Below, piece after piece: positions 11,725 through 16,880 of a stretch of DNA of 16,880 nt (position 1 is the first letter of the stretch; each line of letters starts with the position of its first letter). The translations under genes were made by a program, and so were the position numbers. Origin of the DNA: Alphaproteobacteria bacterium. GTDB taxonomy: Bacteria > Pseudomonadota > Alphaproteobacteria > Rhizobiales > Aestuariivirgaceae. The notes under the pieces are model-generated. The model was given only the letters and a program-made list of their open reading frames with translations. It was not told the DNA's origin and did not search any database. The stretch lies in contig JAHEJE010000022.1 of assembly GCA_024639035.1 (NCBI GenBank), positions 1-16,880 of the forward strand, given 5' to 3'.

Positions 11725-14255
11725 TTTCCGCAGCGGAAGTCGCGACATCGGCCCGGCTTGCGGCGCGCGAACTGCGCTCCGGCCTGCAGGGCTTCCGCAT
11801 ATTCGCCATGTGCCTGTTTCTCGGCGTCGCGGCGATCTCGGTGGTCGGCACGCTGTCGGCGGCGATTGAACGCGGCATCGCCGATCAGGGCCAGCCGTTG
11901 CTCGGCGGCGACATCGAATTCTCCTTGTCCCACCGCCAGGCCGGCGAGGCCGAGCGGGCGTTCTTTACCGGCGCCGGCACCGTCAGCGAAGTGGCGACCC
12001 TGCGCGCCATGGCATCGTTCGGCGATGCCGCCAGCCTGGTGGAAATCAAGGCCGTCGATACCGGCTATCCGCTGTACGGCGCGCTGCAGCTCGATGGCGA
12101 CAAGCCGTTTCGCGCCGCGTTGTCCGCACCGGGCGGTGCGCAAAGCGTTGTCATCGAGCCGGTTCTGCGCGACCGGCTCGGCCTGGCCATCGGCGATGCG
12201 ATCCGCATTGGCGAGGCGGAATTCACCGTCGCCGCGACGATCGCCACCGAGCCGGACCGGGTATCGGACGGCTTCATCCTCGGCCCGCGGGTGCTGATGA
12301 CCGGCAAGGCCCTGGCAGCCACCGGCCTGATCAAGCCGGGCAGTCTGGTGCGCTGGCGCTATCGCATCAAACTCGACGGCAACGCCAGCCAGGCAGCGCT
12401 CAAGTCCATCGTCAAGCAGGCCAAGAAACAGTTTCCCGATGCCGGCTGGCGCATCCGCACGCGCGAGCGCGCCGCGCCGGGAGTGGATCGCTTTCTGGAA
12501 CGCCTGACGTTCTTTCTCACCCTTGTCGGCCTGACATCGCTGGTCGTCGGCGGCGTCGGCATTGCCAATGCGGTCAAGGCGTTCGTCGACCGCCGCCGCG
12601 CCACCATCGCCACGCTGAAATGCCTCGGCGCGACATCGCGGCTGGTCGTTGCCGCCTACGCCATGGAGGTGGCGGCAATCGCGCTGCTGGCCATCGCAGC
12701 CGGCGTCGCCCTCGGTGCGGTTGCGCCGTTCATCGCCTCCGGGCTGATCGGCGCCATGTTGCCGGTGCCGATTTCACCCGGTCTGGAAGCCGTGCCGCTG
12801 CTGCGGGCGATTGCCTTCGGGGTGCTCGTCACTGTCGCCTTTGGCGCCTGGCCGCTCGGGCGCATGCAGTCGGTGGCCCCCTCGGCGCTGTTCCGCGAAC
12901 GGATCGATGTTTCGACCGGCCTGCCGCCGCGCGGCTTCCTGCTGGTGTGCCTGATCGCGGTCGTTCTGATCGGTTTATTGGCTTACGCCAGCCTGCCCGA
13001 CGGGCGGATCACGCTATGGTACATCGCCGGCGTCGTTGCATCGTTCTTCATCCTCACCGCCCTTGCCCGCGCCGTCATGCATATCGCCGAAACCTATCTG
13101 CGTCCGACCGGCGCGGTGCTGCGCTATGCCGTTGCCAATCTCTACCGGCCCGGTGCGCCGACCCCGTCGATCGTCCTGTCGCTGGGCCTCGGGCTGACCT
13201 TGTTCGTCACCCTGGCGCTGGTCGATACCAACCTGTCGGCGCAGTTGCGCTCAACCATCCCGCAACAGGCGCCGAGCTTCTTCTTTCTCGATGTGACCAG
13301 TGCCCAGCGGACCCAGTTCGTCGAACTCGTCAAAGGCCATGACGGTGTCGGTGAGATCAAGACGGCGCCGATGTTGCGCGGCCGCGTGGTCTCGGTCGCC
13401 GGCGTGCGCGCCGGCAAGGTCAAGGCCACGCCGGAGACCAGATGGGCGTTGCGCGGCGACCGCGGTCTGACCTATTCCGAACAGATCCCGCCCGGTTCCG
13501 AACTGTCCGAGGGAAGCTGGTGGCCGGCCGACTATTCGGGCGAACCGCTGGTCTCGTTCACCCAGGATATCGCCGACGGCATCGGCCTGAAGATCGGTGA
13601 TAAGGTCACCGTCAACGTGCTGGGGCGCGAGGTGACGGCGAAAGTCTCAAGCTTTCGCAGGGTCGACTGGCGGTCTCTCAACATCAACTTCGTGATGGTG
13701 TTTTCGCCGAACACGCTGCAAGGCGCGCCGCACATGAATATCGTCACCGTCAACATGGCCGAAGACCAGGCCGGCGGGCTGCTGAAATCGGTCTCGACGG
13801 CCTACCCGACCGTCACTGCGGTGCGGGTCAGGGATGTCCTCGATGCGGTCAACGTCCTGCTCGGGCAACTGGTCGCGGCCATCCGGTACGCCACCGCGAT
13901 CACCTTCGTCGTCGGTATCCTGGTTCTCGCCGGAGCCATGGCGAGCGGCCTGTCGCGGCGCATTTATGACAGCGTCGTGCTGAAGACCCATGGCGCGACC
14001 CGGCGCCAGCTGGTCGCGGCCTACCTGGCCGAGTTCGCTCTGGTCGGCCTTGTCGCCGCCGCGTTCTCCATCGCCATCGGCGGCATTGCGGCCTGGGCGA
14101 TCATGCGCTTCGTGCTGGAGATGCCGTTCGAGTTTGCCGTGTCGGTATCGGGTGCAACGGCGCTCGCCGGTGCCGCCCTCACCATCATCGCCGGCTTCGC
14201 CACCACCTGGCGGGCACTGGCCGCCCGCCCGGCCCGGGTGCTGCGCGCCGAGTAA
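11721..14255 (+). CDS. ybbP: FtsX-like ABC permease, YbbP-like
   Basis: An 844-residue inner-membrane permease, the partner of the preceding ATPase. Helix 1 (about 27-47) is followed by a large periplasmic region (about 50-258). A first FtsX domain (about 259-395) contains TLKCLGATSRLVVAAYAMEV (298-317). Middle helices lie at about 405-450 and 482-502. A second periplasmic region (about 505-715) is followed by a second FtsX domain (about 718-838) with VLKTHGATRRQLVAAYLAEF (753-772). The two LK-x-x-GAT-x-R motifs are the coupling helices that contact the ATPase and show internal duplication, as in E. coli YbbP (about 800 residues). The start ATG 11721 overlaps the ybbA stop by four bases; the longer frame from 11682 lies inside ybbA and is rejected. 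A palindromic repeat element begins 6 bp after the stop. Confidence 0.95.
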   Translation: MISAAEVATSARLAARELRSGLQGFRIFAMCLFLGVAAISVVGTLSAAIERGIADQGQPLLGGDIEFSLSHRQAGEAERAFFTGAGTVSEVATLRAMASFGDAASLVEIKAVDTGYPLYGALQLDGDKPFRAALSAPGGAQSVVIEPVLRDRLGLAIGDAIRIGEAEFTVAATIATEPDRVSDGFILGPRVLMTGKALAATGLIKPGSLVRWRYRIKLDGNASQAALKSIVKQAKKQFPDAGWRIRTRERAAPGVDRFLERLTFFLTLVGLTSLVVGGVGIANAVKAFVDRRRATIATLKCLGATSRLVVAAYAMEVAAIALLAIAAGVALGAVAPFIASGLIGAMLPVPISPGLEAVPLLRAIAFGVLVTVAFGAWPLGRMQSVAPSALFRERIDVSTGLPPRGFLLVCLIAVVLIGLLAYASLPDGRITLWYIAGVVASFFILTALARAVMHIAETYLRPTGAVLRYAVANLYRPGAPTPSIVLSLGLGLTLFVTLALVDTNLSAQLRSTIPQQAPSFFFLDVTSAQRTQFVELVKGHDGVGEIKTAPMLRGRVVSVAGVRAGKVKATPETRWALRGDRGLTYSEQIPPGSELSEGSWWPADYSGEPLVSFTQDIADGIGLKIGDKVTVNVLGREVTAKVSSFRRVDWRSLNINFVMVFSPNTLQGAPHMNIVTVNMAEDQAGGLLKSVSTAYPTVTAVRVRDVLDAVNVLLGQLVAAIRYATAITFVVGILVLAGAMASGLSRRIYDSVVLKTHGATRRQLVAAYLAEFALVGLVAAAFSIAIGGIAAWAIMRFVLEMPFEFAVSVSGATALAGAALTIIAGFATTWRALAARPARVLRAE

Positions 14256-14261
14256 TCCCAG

Positions 14262-14361
14262 TGACCCTGAAGTCCGACCCATCCCGCTCCCCCGGCCCAA
14301 CCACCCATAAATGGTACCCTTGGGGTGGTTGGGCCGGGGGAGCGGGATGGGCCAAGGGTCA
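14262..14361. repeat. Palindromic repeat element, copy 2 (perfect 29-bp arms)
   Basis: The left arm 14278-14306 and right arm 14323-14351 are exact reverse complements over 29 bp, around a 16-nt loop (14307-14322) containing GGTACCCTT. An outer pair, TGACCCT (14262-14268) with AGGGTCA (14355-14361), extends the symmetry across small unpaired segments. The arm core CCCAACCACCC and the GGTACCCT loop are shared with the element at 7573-7642. The element lies just after the ybbP stop and ahead of the cobalamin adenosyltransferase gene. It has no transposase and no T-tract, so it is better called a REP/MITE-like element than a normal terminator. Confidence 0.8.
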
Positions 14362-14367
14362 TTGGTA

Positions 14368-14393
14368 CAACCGCCGCCGCCGGCGGTTGCTTT
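14368..14393 (+). terminator. GC-rich hairpin, possible terminator after ybbP
   Basis: CAACCGCCG (14368-14376) and CGGCGGTTG (14381-14389) pair perfectly around CCGC, followed only by CTTT. The stem is strong but the U-tract short, so termination may be partial. It lies about 55 bp before the next start codon and directly after the repeat element. Confidence 0.4.
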
Positions 14394-14445
14394 GCGCCGC
14401 ACTTCGCAGTAGGTCAGGGGTGACACGAACCATCGGGTGGGGCAC

Positions 14446-15030
14446 ATGGTTGTCTTGAACAAAATCTATACGCGCACCGGCGATGCCGGAACCACGGCAT
14501 TGGGAAGCGGCGAGCGGGTCGCCAAATCGGACCTGCGGATCGCCGCCTATGGCACCGTGGATGAAACCAATGCCGTCACCGGCCTTGCCCGCCTGCACAC
14601 GTCAGCCAAGGAGTTCGCCGCCCTCGACGCCATGCTGGCGCGCATCCAGAACGACCTGTTCGATCTCGGCGCCGATCTTTGCCTGCCCGACCGCGGCGAG
14701 GATCCCGGCTACACGCCGCTCAGGATCGTCGATGGCCAGGTCGCGCGCCTCGAGAACGAAATCGATGAGCTGAATGCCGATCTCGAGCCGCTGCGCTCGT
14801 TCGTGCTGCCGGCCGGCCATCCTGCCGCCGCCCATCTGCATCAGTGCCGCACCGTGTGCCGCCGCGCCGAACGGCTGATTTCGCAGCTCGCCGACCTTGA
14901 GGATGAACCGGTTTCCGAGCCGGTGCTGCGTTTCATCAATCGGCTGTCGGATTTCTACTTCGTGGCCAGCCGCTGGGTCAACGCACGCCATGGCGGCGAT
15001 GTCCTGTGGCAACCCGGCCAGACGGCGTAA
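14446..15030 (+). CDS. Cob(I)alamin adenosyltransferase, PduO type
   Basis: A 194-residue cytoplasmic enzyme that transfers the adenosyl group of ATP to cob(I)alamin (or cob(I)yrinic acid diamide) to make adenosylcobalamin. The ATP-binding N-terminus is LNKIYTRTGDAGTTALGSGERV (4-25), then AAYGTVDETNA (33-43). CRTVCRRAER (134-143) holds the conserved Arg/Glu cluster, and INRLSDFYFVASRWVN (164-179) is the C-terminal signature. Length and motifs match PduO/MMAB proteins. ATG 14446 gives the typical M-V-x-LNKIYTRTGD start; the GTG at 14437 is not needed. I looked for a cobalamin riboswitch in the 190-bp gap upstream and saw no B12 box. The rhomboid gene starts six bases after the stop. Confidence 0.95.
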   Translation: MVVLNKIYTRTGDAGTTALGSGERVAKSDLRIAAYGTVDETNAVTGLARLHTSAKEFAALDAMLARIQNDLFDLGADLCLPDRGEDPGYTPLRIVDGQVARLENEIDELNADLEPLRSFVLPAGHPAAAHLHQCRTVCRRAERLISQLADLEDEPVSEPVLRFINRLSDFYFVASRWVNARHGGDVLWQPGQTA

Positions 15031-15036
15031 CCGGCG

Positions 15037-15732
15037 ATGTTCGTCCCCCTGCATGACAACACGATCCTCAAGATCATCCGGTTCCAGTTCGTTACCGGGC
15101 TGATCGTGCTGATCAATGTCGCCCTGTTCGTCTACACCCACCATATCGTCGGTGCCCAGGGCGAGGGCAGCCTGGCCACCTCCTTCGGCTTCATTCCCGC
15201 GGTCATCATGGATCACGCCCGGCTCGACCCGTCATTGCACAGGGTGCCCGAAGAGGCGACCCTGATCACCTACATGTTCCTCCATGCCGGCTGGATGCAT
15301 CTGATCGCCAACATGCTGTTCCTGTGGGTGTTTGCCGACAATGTCGAGGACAGTTTCGGCCATCTCGGATTTGCCCTGTTCTACCTGATCTGCGGCATTG
15401 CCGCGGCCTATGCCCACGCCTTCGCCGCTCCGCAATCGCAGGCACCGCTGATCGGCGCGTCCGGCGCCGTCTCCGGCGTCATGGCGTCCTACATGATCCT
15501 GTTTCCGCGCGCCCGTGTCTGGGTTCTGCTGTTCATGAAACTGCCTTTGCGGATATCCGCCCTGTGGGCGCTTGTCGGCTGGTTCGCATTCCAGTTGGGG
15601 AGTGCCTTCTTCGTTGCCCAGGAGGGTGACGTGATTGTCGCCTGGTGGGCCCACATCGGCGGCTTCATCGCCGGTCTGGCGATCACTTTTGCTCTGCTGA
15701 AGGTGTTTCGCGCCCGCTTTGCCGGCGGCTGA
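15037..15732 (+). CDS. Rhomboid family intramembrane serine protease
   Basis: A 231-residue inner-membrane protease with about six helices. The catalytic Ser142 lies in IGASGAVSG (139-147), the catalytic His206 in WWAHIGGFIAG (203-213), and the oxyanion-hole residues His88 and Asn92 in MHLIANMLFLWVF (87-99). The insert between helix 1 and 2 carries a polar loop, as in the prokaryotic rhomboids with longer loop 1. All catalytic residues are present, so it should cleave transmembrane substrates; none can be named. It lies 6 bp after the adenosyltransferase and is probably co-transcribed. It converges with the minus-strand MoeB-like gene, with 6 bp between stop codons and no room for a terminator. 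Confidence 0.94.
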   Translation: MFVPLHDNTILKIIRFQFVTGLIVLINVALFVYTHHIVGAQGEGSLATSFGFIPAVIMDHARLDPSLHRVPEEATLITYMFLHAGWMHLIANMLFLWVFADNVEDSFGHLGFALFYLICGIAAAYAHAFAAPQSQAPLIGASGAVSGVMASYMILFPRARVWVLLFMKLPLRISALWALVGWFAFQLGSAFFVAQEGDVIVAWWAHIGGFIAGLAITFALLKVFRARFAGG

Positions 15733-15738
15733 GGCGGC

Positions 15739-16542
15739 TTACCCGTGAGCTGAAAGATCGCTGATCGTCGGGCTCTCGCCGCTCAGCGGATTGCGCTTGT
15801 TCCAGTTGAGCCTGGCGGTATAGGCGCGGGTCGCCAGGGCATCGTACATGAAGATGCTGCCGGCCAGGCTGTCGCCGGCGCCGGTGATTTCCTTGATCAC
15901 CTCCATCGCCTGGATCGAGCCGATGATGCCGGTAATGGCGCCGATGATGCCGGCCTCCTCGCAGGTCGGCACCGAGCCTTCCGCCGGCGCCGCCTCGTGC
16001 AGACAACGGTAACTCGGATAGGGCGTGCCGTCGGCCATCCGTTCATGCGGCTTGAAGGTCGCGATCTGACCGTCGAACTGTCCGACCGCGGCCGACACCA
16101 GCGTCTTGGCCGCCAGATAGCAGGCATCCGACACCAGGAACCTGGTGGCGAAGTTGTCGCAGCCGTCGGCCACCAGATCGAAACCCGAGATGATCTCCAT
16201 GGCGTTGCCGGCGGTCAGCCGTTGGGCGAACTTTTCAACCGTCACATGCGGATTGATCCGCTTCAGCGTCTCCTCGGCGCTGTCGACCTTGGGCGTCCCG
16301 ACACGGTCGGTCGCGTGAACGATCTGGCGTTGCAGGTTGGACAGCGACACGACGTCGTCGTCGACGAGGCCCAGCGTCCCAACCCCGGCGGCTGCAAGAT
16401 ACATCGCCAGCGGCGCACCGAGCCCGCCGGCGCCGATGATCAGCACCCGCGCCCGTTTCAGCTTCATCTGTCCCGGACCGCCGATCTCATGCAGGATGAT
16501 GTGGCGGGCGTAGCGTTCCAGTTCCTCGTCGCTCAGCGGCAT
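15739..16542 (-). CDS. HesA/MoeB/ThiF-family adenylyltransferase
   Basis: A 267-residue E1-like enzyme that should adenylate the C-terminal glycine of a ubiquitin-like sulfur carrier (MoaD- or ThiS-type). It starts ELERYARHIILHEIGGPGQ (7-25) and contains VLIIGAGGLGAP (33-44) for ATP, NLQRQIVH (69-76) with the conserved Arg72, and DGCDNFATR (126-134). This is the MoeB/ThiF pattern. The zinc site of E. coli MoeB (two CxxC pairs) appears mostly lost: the first pair reads SYRC (177-180) and the C-terminal CPLC-like position reads NPLSG (251-255). Cys194 in VPTCEEAG is kept. MoeB, ThiF or a shared activator are all possible, so no symbol is given. It lies 12 bp downstream of dut on the same strand. 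Confidence 0.9.
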   Translation of the reverse strand: MPLSDEELERYARHIILHEIGGPGQMKLKRARVLIIGAGGLGAPLAMYLAAAGVGTLGLVDDDVVSLSNLQRQIVHATDRVGTPKVDSAEETLKRINPHVTVEKFAQRLTAGNAMEIISGFDLVADGCDNFATRFLVSDACYLAAKTLVSAAVGQFDGQIATFKPHERMADGTPYPSYRCLHEAAPAEGSVPTCEEAGIIGAITGIIGSIQAMEVIKEITGAGDSLAGSIFMYDALATRAYTARLNWNKRNPLSGESPTISDLSAHG

Positions 16543-16554
16543 CGTGCGGGTTCC

Positions 16555-16880
16555 CTATGAGACGCCGGAGGAGCCGAAGCCGCCGGCCCCGCGATCCGTA
16601 CCGCCAAGACCCGTAACCGGCTGCCAGGCGATCCGGCTGACCGGAGCGACGACCATTTGCGCGACCCGCTCACCGCGTTCAATGACGAAGGGTTCGCCCC
16701 CATGGTTGATCAGGATCACCTTGATCTCACCACGGTAATCGGCGTCGATGGTGCCGGGGCTGTTGAGCACGGTGACGCCATGTTTCGCCGCCAGCCCCGA
16801 CCGCGGACGGATCTGCGCTTCATATCCGGCCGGCAGGGCGACGGTCAGCCCGGTGGCAATGAGCGCCCGCGCTCCCGGGG
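16555..16880 (-). CDS. dut: dUTP diphosphatase (dUTPase), 5' end outside window
   Basis: The window holds the C-terminal 108 codons of a trimeric dUTPase, which hydrolyses dUTP to dUMP and pyrophosphate, keeping uracil out of DNA and supplying dTMP synthesis. Four of the five family motifs are visible: RPRSGLA (motif 2), NSPGTIDADYRGE (motif 3, with the catalytic Asp), RGERVAQMVV (motif 4) and the flexible tail RGAGGFGSSG (motif 5). The frame continues beyond base 16880, so motif 1 and the start are missing; the internal GTG at 16770 is not the start. Probably the first of a dut-moeB-like pair. Confidence 0.95.
   Translation of the reverse strand, partial: PGARALIATGLTVALPAGYEAQIRPRSGLAAKHGVTVLNSPGTIDADYRGEIKVILINHGGEPFVIERGERVAQMVVAPVSRIAWQPVTGLGGTDRGAGGFGSSGVS

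Noticed and set aside
14256..14445. Cobalamin riboswitch before the adenosyltransferase gene
   Set aside because: No B12-box-like sequence or matching fold is visible; the gap is filled by the palindromic element and a second hairpin.

Overview
The window looks like a chromosomal stretch from a high-GC alphaproteobacterium, most plausibly a Rhodospirillales-like lineage. The lineage call is an inference from gene content and order (rpsU, purK, purE and two YdcH/DUF465 genes together; dut beside a ThiF/MoeB-type gene; tesA divergent from ybbAP) and from a dispersed hairpin near base 20 of a type common in that class. It is not based on a search. Gene density is high and nearly all genes are housekeeping. 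I see no insertion sequence, prophage, CRISPR array, tRNA or rRNA.

Layout. Bases 121-1784 (+) hold a UPF0178/YaiI-type gene overlapping a HI0933/BaiN-type flavoprotein. Facing them on the minus strand are a LOG-family (TIGR00730-like) gene and an EamA/DMT transporter with a MORN-repeat tail. Bases 3673-4090 form the only large gap. It holds several hairpins, a G-quadruplex motif and three dyad elements ahead of a CRP/FNR-family regulator (4091-4774, +). Minus-strand genes follow: a secreted nuclease-fold protein that has lost its active site, rpsU with a clear terminator, then purE-purK with a good promoter and leader hairpin. Two small YdcH-like genes are divergently transcribed around 7864-8046. 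A Bax-inhibitor-1/YccA-type membrane protein with a strong terminator and a sigma32-like promoter follows. A low-molecular-weight tyrosine phosphatase (+) converges on thpR, which lies just behind tesA (-). The tesA gene is divergent from ybbA-ybbP (+), as in E. coli. The right end holds a PduO-type cobalamin adenosyltransferase and a rhomboid protease (+), then a MoeB/ThiF-like enzyme and a partial dut (-).

How genes work together. PurE and PurK convert AIR through N5-CAIR to CAIR in purine synthesis. YbbA and YbbP form an ABC machine of the FtsX/LolCDE-like type, and TesA is its probable periplasmic esterase partner. The other genes are one- or two-gene units.

The less ordinary items are the EamA-MORN fusion, a two-copy family of palindromic elements sharing a loop motif (7573-7642 and 14262-14361), the structured G4/C-rich intergenic region with a possible small RNA, the pseudo-nuclease, and a MoeB-like enzyme that appears to lack its zinc cysteines. 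I did not find a convincing wholly new multi-gene system.
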